NCBI GenBank assembly: GCA_029565395.1
Contig: JAKQOG010000279.1
Coordinates: forward strand, 28,466-92,465
Source of the DNA: Candidatus Hydrogenedentota bacterium
Lineage (GTDB): Bacteria > Hydrogenedentota > Hydrogenedentia > Hydrogenedentales > CAILVY01
DNA: 64,000 nt
Reading direction: 5' to 3'
The notes under the pieces were generated by a model, which did no database searches, had not been told where the DNA came from, and was given only the letters and a program-made list of their open reading frames with translations. Position numbers and translations under genes: made by a program. Shown here piece after piece: positions 27,310 through 35,269 of the stretch (position 1 is its first letter; every line of letters begins with the position of its first letter).

Positions 27310-28740
27310 CTACTCTCTGACATCGGCTTTTGCGGGATCATAATCCGGATTTCGGACCATTTCCTGGGCGCCCACTTCTGTACGCCATTGTTTAAGCTTT
27401 TGGTAGAGTTCTTTAGCCTTTTCAGGCATTTCGGAAGCAAGGTTGTGACGCTCCCCCACGTCTTTTTCGAGGTCAAAAAGTTCCAATGCGCCGGGAGTGT
27501 CGATGCCCTCGATACTTTGCTCGAACCACTCGATAAGCTTGTAGTTTCCCTCGCGGATCGCGCCGCTGGGGGCAATGCCAATCGAATGGTAATGGGGGTA
27601 GTGCCAGTAGAGGGCCTTTCGTTTCAGGGGGCCGGTTTGGGTAAGCAGCGGCATGAGACTGACGCCGTCCACGGCTCCCGTAGCCAGTTTTATATCGGCC
27701 ATTTCGGCAAACGTGGGGAAAAAATCGATACAGCACACAGGATCACTCATTTCCCGGCCTGCGGGAATCACCTTGGGCCAACGCATTAGAAACGGCACCC
27801 GGATACCGCCTTCATAAAGGTCGGCTTTCCATCCATACAACGGTTTGAGGCCCTCACGCCCGAAGTAATCGCCGTTGTCCCCTAGAAAAATGACCAGGGT
27901 ATTGTCAGTGAGATTATGCTCATCCAACGTGTCCAACAACCGTCCGACGTGTTTGTCGAGCGTTTCCACCATGGCGCCGATAACCGGATTATTGCCCTGC
28001 TTGTTGCAGGCGTCTGGTTTATTGGCGTATTTGATAATGCGCGGGGTGTATTCCATGACGGGCTGGTGAATGCTGCTGTGCGACACATAGCAGAAGAATG
28101 GTTTGTCATGATTGGCTTCGATAAAAGCAATGGCGCGATCAGTGATCTGACGGACGTGATGGGCATCGGCATTGGGATCCGCCCCGGCTTTGGCGGCCGC
28201 GTTAGCCTCCGGCTTGTCCAGCGCCAGCACATCGGAGAATCCCTGGGTGTCGGGATCCCCGGGGCGTCCGGGTCGATAGTTTTTATCAGCGCTCAGATGC
28301 CATTTCCCGAAGTGTCCGGAGACATAGCCCTCTTTTTTAAGCATTTCGGGAATAGTGATTTCCTCCAGAGGCAGGGATTTTTGCCAGTCGGGTGTTTTAA
28401 GCTTTGCATAGGGGTAAGGATTTCCGGGGATATAGTCGGTGATATGAAGACGTGCGGAATACTTTCCGGTCATGAGTGCGGCCCGGGTGGGGGAGCAGAC
28501 CGGGGCGGCCACATAGCCATGAGTAAACTTGAGTCCCTGCGCGGCGATCTTGTCAATGTTCGGCGTTTCATAAAAGGGATTTCCATAACAACCAAGCTGG
28601 TGCTGCCCCATATCATCAATCAAAATGAGCACGATATTGGGCTTTCTCTTGGGGGCAGCATAACTGGCAGCCGCCAGCATCGCTGAAAGTACACCCGCGG
28701 CGGCGGCACTTAAAAAATCGCGGCGATCCAGGGTGGACAT
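27310..28740 (-). CDS. Tat-exported arylsulfatase (type I sulfatase)
   Basis: 476 residues from the third of three adjacent ATGs (28746, 28743, 28740); GGAG is best spaced for 28740 or 28743. The Tat signal TLDRRDFLSAAAAG is followed by the sulfatase core: metal-binding D42-D43 in LILIDDMGQ, then the sulfatase signature VCSPTRAALMTGK with C82 as the residue converted to formylglycine. Later come HWHLS-type and HSSIHQP blocks and LGDNGDYFG. It hydrolyses a sulfate ester, most likely on a polysaccharide, in the periplasm. No formylglycine-generating enzyme or anSME gene lies in the window. The start overlaps the stop of the DJ-1 gene, implying coupling. Confidence 0.93.
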   Translation of the reverse strand: MSTLDRRDFLSAAAAGVLSAMLAAASYAAPKRKPNIVLILIDDMGQHQLGCYGNPFYETPNIDKIAAQGLKFTHGYVAAPVCSPTRAALMTGKYSARLHITDYIPGNPYPYAKLKTPDWQKSLPLEEITIPEMLKKEGYVSGHFGKWHLSADKNYRPGRPGDPDTQGFSDVLALDKPEANAAAKAGADPNADAHHVRQITDRAIAFIEANHDKPFFCYVSHSSIHQPVMEYTPRIIKYANKPDACNKQGNNPVIGAMVETLDKHVGRLLDTLDEHNLTDNTLVIFLGDNGDYFGREGLKPLYGWKADLYEGGIRVPFLMRWPKVIPAGREMSDPVCCIDFFPTFAEMADIKLATGAVDGVSLMPLLTQTGPLKRKALYWHYPHYHSIGIAPSGAIREGNYKLIEWFEQSIEGIDTPGALELFDLEKDVGERHNLASEMPEKAKELYQKLKQWRTEVGAQEMVRNPDYDPAKADVRE

Positions 28741-28742
28741 CA

Positions 28743-29309
28743 TCATTTCTCCTTGTTTGACGTAATCCGGTGGAGTTCCGCAACAAAGGCTTTCATCCAC
28801 GCGGAACATTCGCGCTTGAATCGGCAACAATACAGGTTTCCAGTAATGACGAGTGGTTCATTTAGATAAATTGCCCCGGCGATTTCCGCATCGAAGCGGC
28901 AGCGGGGAATGGTGGTCACTCCAATCCCCCGGAGAACATCGGCCACGGCAAGAATCTCGATTCCGTGACAGATGGACGCCACGGGCTTCTGTTTCGCAAA
29001 GAAGTCCTTCACGATGCGAATCAAATGTTCATCATACCGCAGAAATTCCGGTGCGCGGCCTCCGGGCAGCACCAAGCCGATATACTCGTCAGGATTTACA
29101 TCGCGGAAGGCGATATCAGAGGTGATTTTATATCCAAGAGACTCTATGGTAATGTCCCAACCGGGATCGTGTTCGTGTAGTACCAGGTGATAGGTCCGTT
29201 TCTCCGGCGCAGCCACCACCACCTGAAAGTCTTCTCCCAAACGATAGAACGGCACCATGGTGTCGATTACTTCTCCGCCGTCCCCCACTACCAGCAATAC
29301 TTTTTCCAT
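28743..29309 (-). CDS. DJ-1/PfpI-family protein
   Basis: 188 residues. The class I glutaminase-like fold shows as KVLLVVGDGGEVIDTM, GLVLPGGRAPEFLR and the nucleophile elbow PVASICHGIEIL with the catalytic Cys. Family members are peptidases, chaperones, deglycases or amidases, and the sequence alone does not choose among them. The stop codon TGA overlaps the ATG triplet of the sulfatase gene, so the two are translated together. Confidence 0.9.
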   Translation of the reverse strand: MEKVLLVVGDGGEVIDTMVPFYRLGEDFQVVVAAPEKRTYHLVLHEHDPGWDITIESLGYKITSDIAFRDVNPDEYIGLVLPGGRAPEFLRYDEHLIRIVKDFFAKQKPVASICHGIEILAVADVLRGIGVTTIPRCRFDAEIAGAIYLNEPLVITGNLYCCRFKRECSAWMKAFVAELHRITSNKEK

Positions 29310-29328
29310 GCGTATGTTCCCTTATTTT

Positions 29329-30186
29329 TTATTCATAGGCCTTGAAAATCGCTGCATTGTCCAATTCGCCTGCGTCAAGTGAGATCACTTCCTTAAGCAG
29401 TTCAGCATGTGTTTCAGAAATAGGCGTACGCGCTTGTAGTGAGCGTGCATACTCCAGAATCAGGTCCACGTCTTTTGCGTGTTGCGCCAGGCGCGCCACG
29501 GGATTCTCATACTGCCCGTAAATCATTTTGGGGCCTTTGGTGTCCATGGCCACCGAATAGGTTTCTCCCGCCTTGAGCACCTCCAGCACGGTGGGCAGAA
29601 CGAATCCAGCCTTCTTAGCCAGTCCCAGGGCTTCCGCTAGAACAAGACGGTTCAAGCCAAAAACCATGTTTACAATAAGCTTCATGCGGTTGCCCTGGCC
29701 GGGTTCATCAAAGAAATATTGGGCTTTGGTGAAGGTCTTAAGCAACGGCAGATAAGATGCCTCTTCTTTCCTCCCGCCCACCAGTGCAATGGCCTGTCCT
29801 TTGGACACCACCTCGCTGGAACCGGAAATGCACACGTCGATCAACCGCACCTGCTGCATTGCCAGTCGTTCATTATCCTCGACGATGTCTTCGGGGCGTG
29901 CGGTGGCGGTATCGATTAAGGATGTTCCGGGTTGAAGGACAGAAGCCAGATTCTGGCCTCCCCACAGCAATGCCCGGCGGTCGTTTGAGGTCATCAGGCA
30001 AAGGAAAATGGCTGAGGTTGCTTCTGCGACCGCAGGGGCATCCGTCAGCACTTCAACGCCGAGAGACTGTGCTGCTTCACATGCTGCCGGTGCAATATCA
30101 TAGCCGCGGACAGCATGTCCTGCCCCCAACAGGCGCTTTGCTATTGCCTTCCCGATTAGTCCGAGACCGATGATTCCGACCTGCAT
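29329..30186 (-). CDS. NAD(P)-dependent beta-hydroxyacid dehydrogenase family protein
   Basis: 285 residues. The Rossmann fold starts at the first residues (VGIIGLGLIGKAIAKRLL, with GYD marking the end of the second strand). The substrate-binding block ICISGSS-type (DVCISGSSEVVSKGQAIALVGG) and the catalytic Lys in GNRMKLIVNMVFG are those of 3-hydroxyisobutyrate dehydrogenase and related enzymes such as tartronate semialdehyde reductase. Reaction: reversible oxidation of a 3-hydroxyacid. 19 bases upstream of the DJ-1 gene, same strand. Confidence 0.9.
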   Translation of the reverse strand: MQVGIIGLGLIGKAIAKRLLGAGHAVRGYDIAPAACEAAQSLGVEVLTDAPAVAEATSAIFLCLMTSNDRRALLWGGQNLASVLQPGTSLIDTATARPEDIVEDNERLAMQQVRLIDVCISGSSEVVSKGQAIALVGGRKEEASYLPLLKTFTKAQYFFDEPGQGNRMKLIVNMVFGLNRLVLAEALGLAKKAGFVLPTVLEVLKAGETYSVAMDTKGPKMIYGQYENPVARLAQHAKDVDLILEYARSLQARTPISETHAELLKEVISLDAGELDNAAIFKAYE

Positions 30187-30264
30187 AGGAATGTCCTGTT
30201 TTCTTTAGACCTTTTTCCTTCGTTTCACGGGAAAAGAAACAAAGAAAATCGGGTTTTTACGTTT

Positions 30265-31242
30265 CTATTTTTCAATGCCAATATGTTTAAGATATTCGAT
30301 ATTCAGTTTCAGGTAGTCCGGCGGCTGGTCATTCTGGGTGGAGAATACGCAGAGACCAAAACCCAGCCGGAATGTCGTATCTTTGGGCAGGGGCGTTGTA
30401 TCCGGTTTGAAAGCATCGTCCTTTGGGGCGGTCATGGCTTTTTTGCCGAATGGATTTGCGACCAACAGCCCATAATTGCGGGTATGAAACCAGGAGGGGC
30501 GGAAATTGCGAGGATCCGTCAGTAGCATCAGACCTGTCCGTTGATTGTTCATGATGCCGGAATAACTGCACCAGTCCGCGATCTTTCCCCAAGTCCCATT
30601 TTCGTCTACGCCACCAAGATTGTTCAGAATAGTACCCGAACCGTGTTTTACACTGAGTTCCGTGGCCATGCGCACGCCGAAGCCCATTTCCTCCTGATCA
30701 CCGAATGTTATACCATCCATGGTTGTACGGAATTGGGAATTCGCCGTCAGGAACCAGGCATCTTTAAGAGGATGAAACGTGTAGGTGCAGGTTTCCGCAC
30801 ACAGCATCTTAGGCGGCGTATCTTTTGTTTCGTAGGCATTTAGAACAGTGAATTGTCCTGTGGATCCTGGTCCTTCCTGGGGAGGAGTTACAAACTTTAC
30901 ATGACGCACCCGTGCTTTGTTGCGCCAGAAATCCGCGCCGCCGAGATCGCCGAAGGCCAGCCAGGCTCCGGGATGAAAATCAGGATGATCGAGGTTGTCC
31001 GCATCCTTCACCGGATCCGGCGGATGATTGCGTGTGACCTGGACGCCGTTCGGCGCCATGATTTGGCAAAAGTAGGGACGGGGGATGACCGGCTCGTCGT
31101 ATACATATATGGCGAATGGTTTTTCACCGGCCTGAATGATAATTTTGCCGGGGCTTACAGTGAAATTAACGGCAGAATTTTCCTGAGCATGGGCCGAAGA
31201 GAAACCGCATGCGAGCACTACAACCAATCCCAGTCGCATCAT
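30265..31242 (-). CDS. DUF6807 (PmoA-like) secreted protein
   Basis: 325 residues from the ATG at 31242 (AGAGG eight bases before). The start gives a clean signal peptide MMRLGLVVVLACGFSSAHA; the in-frame ATG at 31326 would bury it. Family blocks include PFAIYVYDEPVIPRPYF, RNHPPDPVKDADNLDHPDFH and GEWGKIADWC-like (GTWGKIADWCSYSG). This is the family often labelled PmoA, but it is unrelated to particulate methane monooxygenase; no activity is known. It is common beside Gfo/Idh dehydrogenases and transporters in PVC bacteria, as here. It is divergent from the MFS gene, 105 bases apart. Confidence 0.85.
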   Translation of the reverse strand: MMRLGLVVVLACGFSSAHAQENSAVNFTVSPGKIIIQAGEKPFAIYVYDEPVIPRPYFCQIMAPNGVQVTRNHPPDPVKDADNLDHPDFHPGAWLAFGDLGGADFWRNKARVRHVKFVTPPQEGPGSTGQFTVLNAYETKDTPPKMLCAETCTYTFHPLKDAWFLTANSQFRTTMDGITFGDQEEMGFGVRMATELSVKHGSGTILNNLGGVDENGTWGKIADWCSYSGIMNNQRTGLMLLTDPRNFRPSWFHTRNYGLLVANPFGKKAMTAPKDDAFKPDTTPLPKDTTFRLGFGLCVFSTQNDQPPDYLKLNIEYLKHIGIEK

Positions 31243-31347
31243 GGCTACCATCCTCTGATTGAATATGGCATCATATTCACTAGAAATACCTGGCAGTATG
31301 ATAGACGTGAACGGAATCGGGTTCAATCATACGGAGGGAGAAACTGC

Positions 31348-32613
31348 ATGGGGAATGTTCAAGACCGGAATGAGGTCACTTCAACGCAAAAGTGGATGGT
31401 GCTGGGTGCTGGATTCTTTGGATGGTTGTTTGCAGGGATGCAGCTTGGGTTAATGCCGTTTGCAGCACTCACTATTTCGAAGGGGTTGATGGGGCCGGAT
31501 TTCACTCCTACAGCAGCGGGTACCTGGTTTGCGGGGTATTCCGCTATTACCATGCTCGGTGCTGCCACAGGCGGAATTCTGTTCGGCAATCTCGGCGATA
31601 AATATGGCCGGGCCAGGGGACTTGCCTGGAGCATGCTCTGTTACACCTTCTTTGGTTTGGCAGGGTATTTTGTATCCAGCCAGGAACAATTGCTCGTTCT
31701 ACGATTTTTGGTGGGATTGGGCGTAGGGGGGACGTGGCCCAATGGCGTCTCCCTCCTTTCTGAATTCTGGGCCGATGTGTCGCGTCCAGCCTTGGCAGGA
31801 CTAATGGGCGCAGCGGCCAATCTGGGAATACTTCTCCTTTCTCTGTTGGGCAAGGTCTATGTCGTAACCCCCGATACGTGGCGTCCGTTCATGCTGATTA
31901 CGGCGAGTCCGATACTTTTAGCTTTGTTGGCGGTGTGGCTGCTGCCGGAATCCCCGAAGTGGCTACAAAGCCGGAATGCTGCCGCGGGTACGCAAGCAGG
32001 CATTCCGCTGGGGGAATTATTGCAGCCACCATTATTGAAAACGACCTTTTTGGGTATCTGCCTCGGCGCGATACCCCTGCTGGGGGCGTGGGCGTCGAGT
32101 AAATGGATGTTGCCATGGGCCGATCATATTGGCGGTACATCTAATCCTGGTTACAAGGCAATAACATTGTTGTGTTGGTCCACCGGTGCAACGATTGGCG
32201 GGTTGTTGGGAGGGTATGTTGGGCAATTGCTCGGCCGTCGGATGTCGTATGCAGCCATCAGCATTTGTGCATGCGCGATGAATGTTTTCATTTACACCAT
32301 GCTCCGGCCGTTGGAACCGCTTTTCCTCCCCGCCGTGTTCATTCAGGGCCTTGTCAGCACCCTCTTTTTTGGCTGGCTGCCCTTGTACCTGCCAGAAATA
32401 TTCCCCACGCGCGTACGGGCCACCGGAACGGGTATCTCGTATAATTTCGGGCGTTTCCTGACGGCGGCGGGAGTTATGGCCGCGGGTGTGTTGATCCAGT
32501 TCTTCCAAGGTGACTATGCACGGGTCGGGGCCATTACGGGATTTGTTTATGCCTTGGGAGTGTTGGTGATATGGTGGGCACCCGAGACCAAAGGAAAGGA
32601 ATTGGCTAGGTGA
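31348..32613 (+). CDS. MFS transporter
   Basis: 421 residues from ATG 31348, preceded by GGAGGGAG; the open frame upstream is not coding. Twelve membrane segments, with the MFS loop 2-3 signature FGNLGDKYGRARGL and the first-half motif FLVGLGVGGTWPNGVSLLSEFW, which resembles the sugar/metabolite-symporter branch. The second half has GRRMSYAAISICAC. Substrate unknown; the neighbouring sulfatase, dehydrogenases and DUF6807 gene suggest a sugar or sugar acid. Confidence 0.9.
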   Translation: MGNVQDRNEVTSTQKWMVLGAGFFGWLFAGMQLGLMPFAALTISKGLMGPDFTPTAAGTWFAGYSAITMLGAATGGILFGNLGDKYGRARGLAWSMLCYTFFGLAGYFVSSQEQLLVLRFLVGLGVGGTWPNGVSLLSEFWADVSRPALAGLMGAAANLGILLLSLLGKVYVVTPDTWRPFMLITASPILLALLAVWLLPESPKWLQSRNAAAGTQAGIPLGELLQPPLLKTTFLGICLGAIPLLGAWASSKWMLPWADHIGGTSNPGYKAITLLCWSTGATIGGLLGGYVGQLLGRRMSYAAISICACAMNVFIYTMLRPLEPLFLPAVFIQGLVSTLFFGWLPLYLPEIFPTRVRATGTGISYNFGRFLTAAGVMAAGVLIQFFQGDYARVGAITGFVYALGVLVIWWAPETKGKELAR

Positions 32614-32729
32614 AAAACCGATAGGGATGCATCTATTTAAAGCAATATCCAAATAGACAAATTCAGATGTATGCTGTATTCTTAAGGTGTGATGAATAGG
32701 GATGATTTTAGACAGGGAGCGTTGAAGGT

Positions 32730-33560
32730 ATGACCGATCAGGTTGAAACGAAATCGATCACCTTTGGAGGTATTTTTTATTCGCTCTGTGGTGTATTTGT
32801 ATATTCTTTTATCGGGGGTTTTCTCTTGTTTTTTTTATTCCTGGCAATCCGTTTCTATAGTCCTGTATTCGTTTTGTTGTCGCCTTTGTCGCCTATCACA
32901 ATATTCATGTTGTATTTTGTTTTGCCCTATGGCTTTTTATGGAAGCATTGGAGACTCTCCAGGCCATTCGGACCTGGGTCTTTTGTCATTTGTCTGATTA
33001 CTCTCCTTCCGGTGTTAAAAGAATTCAACGAAGGCAGGTGTTTTTCAGAAAACGTTTTTTGCGCGATAGTATTATTTTGTCTGGTAATAGTGTCTCTCAT
33101 TCATGTCGCAGAATCTGTTTCGATAACCTTACGATGGAAACTAGTCCTATTGCTCGTTATTTTCGAAGCCTCGTTGTTGATGTATAGCGGGGTTGTTTAT
33201 ATACGTGACACAATAGAGGCGAAAACGTTTCTACGTGAAGCCAGACAACTATATATTTGTAGCGAAGACTGCCAAGAATCCTATTTAATACCCGAGAAAA
33301 CGACAAGAGAACTTTTAGCGCACTGTAGATTTTTATCAGTGAGACCCCCATTAAATAAAGGATCTTATACCGGAAAGGCCAAAATGACGAATGGAAATGA
33401 GAAAAATCTCCGCATAGCAGTCGGTATGGGTTATTTCTATGTTGATGGAATCTCGTTTCTATTCGATTTCGATGACGATGTAAAAGAGAAAACATATCAA
33501 AACTTCAATGACGCCAATAACTATTTCTATGAAGTTGAAAAGAAAAAACGATCAAAATAA
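32730..33560 (+). CDS. Hypothetical membrane protein, AT-rich gene
   Basis: 276 residues, unknown family. Four or five hydrophobic segments occupy the first ~160 residues (e.g. GGFLLFFLFLAI, VLLLVIFEASLLMYSGVVYI). The last ~110 residues are a soluble domain with two Cys (YICSEDCQ), ending in a lysine-rich tail. The gene is markedly richer in A+T than its neighbours, and is followed by AT-poor, gene-sparse sequence with repeats, so it may be an acquired gene. RBS is weak (GGAG at about 32716). Confidence 0.6.
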   Translation: MTDQVETKSITFGGIFYSLCGVFVYSFIGGFLLFFLFLAIRFYSPVFVLLSPLSPITIFMLYFVLPYGFLWKHWRLSRPFGPGSFVICLITLLPVLKEFNEGRCFSENVFCAIVLFCLVIVSLIHVAESVSITLRWKLVLLLVIFEASLLMYSGVVYIRDTIEAKTFLREARQLYICSEDCQESYLIPEKTTRELLAHCRFLSVRPPLNKGSYTGKAKMTNGNEKNLRIAVGMGYFYVDGISFLFDFDDDVKEKTYQNFNDANNYFYEVEKKKRSK

Positions 33561-33634
33561 CACCAGATAGAATCTGAATTTTGACCTGTTCTTGATGTAT
33601 CCTCTAGTTTATTTAAACAATTAGGATTTCTTCT

Positions 33635-33772
33635 ATGAAACGGTTTATTTTTGCGTTGTTTCTTTTGATTTTCCTGCATGGGTGTGCGACCACGGGAACT
33701 GGGTCGAAGGAACCAATCAATGTGGAAGTGGGGGGAACGTATCAGGTCCGTGGGGTGACGCATATAAAATAG
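33635..33772 (+). CDS. Small lipoprotein (45 residues)
   Basis: ATG at 33635 to TAG at 33770-33772. The peptide is MKRFIFALFLLIFLHGCATT followed by about 25 polar residues (GTGSKEPINVEVGGTYQ...). The N-terminus is a textbook lipoprotein signal with lipobox FLHGC, cleaved before C17, leaving a mature peptide of 29 residues. AGGATTTC upstream is a modest ribosome site. Function unknown. Confidence 0.6.
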   Translation: MKRFIFALFLLIFLHGCATTGTGSKEPINVEVGGTYQVRGVTHIK

Positions 33773-34096
33773 GCCATTGGGGGTTTTGAATTGCCTGGGG
33801 GGGGGATCGCCGGACCCGGCTTCCCCCTTCGCTCTGCACGCTTCGAAGGACAAATCGGAGGACAAGACCGCCGCGGCAAGTTGCGGATAGCGGATTGGAT
33901 GTGAGAGTTCTGGGAAGTCTGGGAGGACTGGGATTAATGGGATCCCGGATACCGATTGCGATAGCGATACCGATAGCGATCCCGATAGCGATACCGATAG
34001 CGATTGCGATTGGGTAGAGTGAAATATCTCGCGAACGTAGGGGGCGCATGGGTATAATGGGGGAAATGGAAGAACAAACCAGCGAGGGTTCGTGCT
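33773..34096. other. Gene-free stretch with simple repeats
   Basis: No coding sequence is credible here. The stretch contains a G-run (9 G at about 33796-33804), purine-rich filler and the CGATNN tandem repeat. The long open frames on the minus strand are by-products of the repeat. Confidence 0.6.
33953..34012 (+). repeat. Ten tandem CGATNN hexamers
   Basis: Ten consecutive hexamers beginning CGAT, with last two bases TG, AG, AC, AG, CC, AG, AC, AG, TG, TG. The order is nearly symmetric around CGATCC. Intergenic, 85 bases before the ferritin-like gene. Confidence 0.95.
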
Positions 34097-34588
34097 ATGC
34101 CTCCAGTGTTTACAGCAGAAAAAGTGTTTAATACGGCGATTAAGATTGAGCGGAATGGGGCAGCTTTTTATGCCGCCGCAGCGAAGCAAACCAGTAATGA
34201 AGCAATGAAGAAACTTTTTCTTCAACTGTCGGCAGCGGAACGGACGCATGCGCAGGTATATGTCCGGTTGAAGGGTATGATACTGGAATCTCAGAAGGCC
34301 GGGAAAGGCCTCGAAACCGAGGGGATTCTACAGCAGTATCTCCATGCATTTGCCAAGGGTGGGATATTCAATCTCACGATGGACACGGTGAAGGCGCTGG
34401 CAGAAATGAGAAGTTTTCAGGAGATTTTGGAGTTTGCCATCGAGCGGGAGCGGGACAGCATCCTTTTCTATACGGCGGTTAAGGAATTGGTTCCTAAAAA
34501 ATTAGGGCGATCAAAGGTCGATGCTATTATCTATGAGGAAATGGCCCATCTGGCGACCTTGAACCAGGAATTGGCCCGGCACAAGTAG
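34097..34588 (+). CDS. Ferritin-like (rubrerythrin-type) di-iron protein
   Basis: 163 residues, all helical. Two E...ExxH-type pairs typical of the di-iron four-helix bundle: IERNGAAFY and AERTHAQ in the first half, IERERDSILFY and YEEMAHLATL in the second. There is no C-terminal rubredoxin domain, so this is the short form. Such proteins handle iron or reduce peroxide in the cytosol. Single gene upstream of the sigma factor pair. Confidence 0.85.
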   Translation: MPPVFTAEKVFNTAIKIERNGAAFYAAAAKQTSNEAMKKLFLQLSAAERTHAQVYVRLKGMILESQKAGKGLETEGILQQYLHAFAKGGIFNLTMDTVKALAEMRSFQEILEFAIERERDSILFYTAVKELVPKKLGRSKVDAIIYEEMAHLATLNQELARHK

Positions 34589-34657
34589 TGTGAAAACAGG
34601 CAGGGGGTGTTTTTTGGGCACATGTAAACCTTTATAGAAAGGGAAACGTTATCTAAA

Positions 34658-35248
34658 GTGGCTCAGGAACGTAAGATGGAGCTTTCGGCCCTGGACGATC
34701 AGGCATTGGCCCTGGCGTTGAAATCGGGCAACACGGCCGCATTCGACGAACTGGTGCACAGGCACCAGGGCCGGGTATATGCCGTGGCGTACCGAATGAC
34801 GGGCAACCGAGATGATGCCTTGGATATCGCCCAGGAATCGCTCCTGAAGGCGTACCGGAAGATCGGGTCGTGGGAGCCAACAGGAGGCTTTCTCCCCTGG
34901 CTTCTGCGGTTGACGGCGAATCAGTCTATCGATCATCTGCGCCGATGGAAGCGGCACCGGCACCAGCCGCTGGACGAAACATATGTCCCTGAGACCGAAG
35001 GCGCGGCGGTGGAGCCGGCGGCGATGGCAACGGAAAGTGGCGTGCGCGCCCGTGAAATTGATGCGCGGGTTCGGCAATCGCTGGAGGTATTGTCGCCCGC
35101 CCAAAAGACCGTATTCGTACTGCGGCACTACGAAGGGTTGCCGCTGGCCGATATAGCGCAGCAACTGGGGTGTACGGTTGGCAGCGTAAAAGTGCACCTC
35201 TTTCGCGCGCTGAAAAAATTGCAGAAAGAACTGGGCGATTTAGTCTAA
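34658..35248 (+). CDS. ECF-type RNA polymerase sigma factor
   Basis: 196 residues with GTG 34658 as start (ATG 34676 is an equal alternative; GAAAGGGAAACG lies upstream). Region 2 is at about 30-95 (FDELVHRHQGRVYAVAYRM, DALDIAQESLLKAYRKI) and region 4 at about 130-190 (FVLRHYEGLPLADIAQQLG, the helix-turn-helix). The linker is short and there is no extra domain. An anti-sigma-like gene follows after 21 bases, so its activity is probably controlled by that membrane protein. The T2SS operon begins about 1.2 kb downstream. Confidence 0.95.
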   Translation: MAQERKMELSALDDQALALALKSGNTAAFDELVHRHQGRVYAVAYRMTGNRDDALDIAQESLLKAYRKIGSWEPTGGFLPWLLRLTANQSIDHLRRWKRHRHQPLDETYVPETEGAAVEPAAMATESGVRAREIDARVRQSLEVLSPAQKTVFVLRHYEGLPLADIAQQLGCTVGSVKVHLFRALKKLQKELGDLV

Positions 35249-35269
35249 GGACGATGCGAAGGAAAGCCT

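Noticed and set aside
30265..31242. Reading the PmoA label as methane monooxygenase
   Set aside because: The family is DUF6807, soluble and secreted; it has none of the membrane helices or partners (PmoB, PmoC) of the oxygenase.
30853..31347. N-terminal extension of the MFS transporter
   Set aside because: It lies opposite the DUF6807 gene and the ribosome site GGAGGGAG points to ATG 31348.
33527..34249. Minus-strand open frames of 240 and 110 codons across the CGATNN repeat
   Set aside because: The repeats give repeated IAIG/SLSV peptides; frames cut into the ferritin-like gene and lack a start signal.
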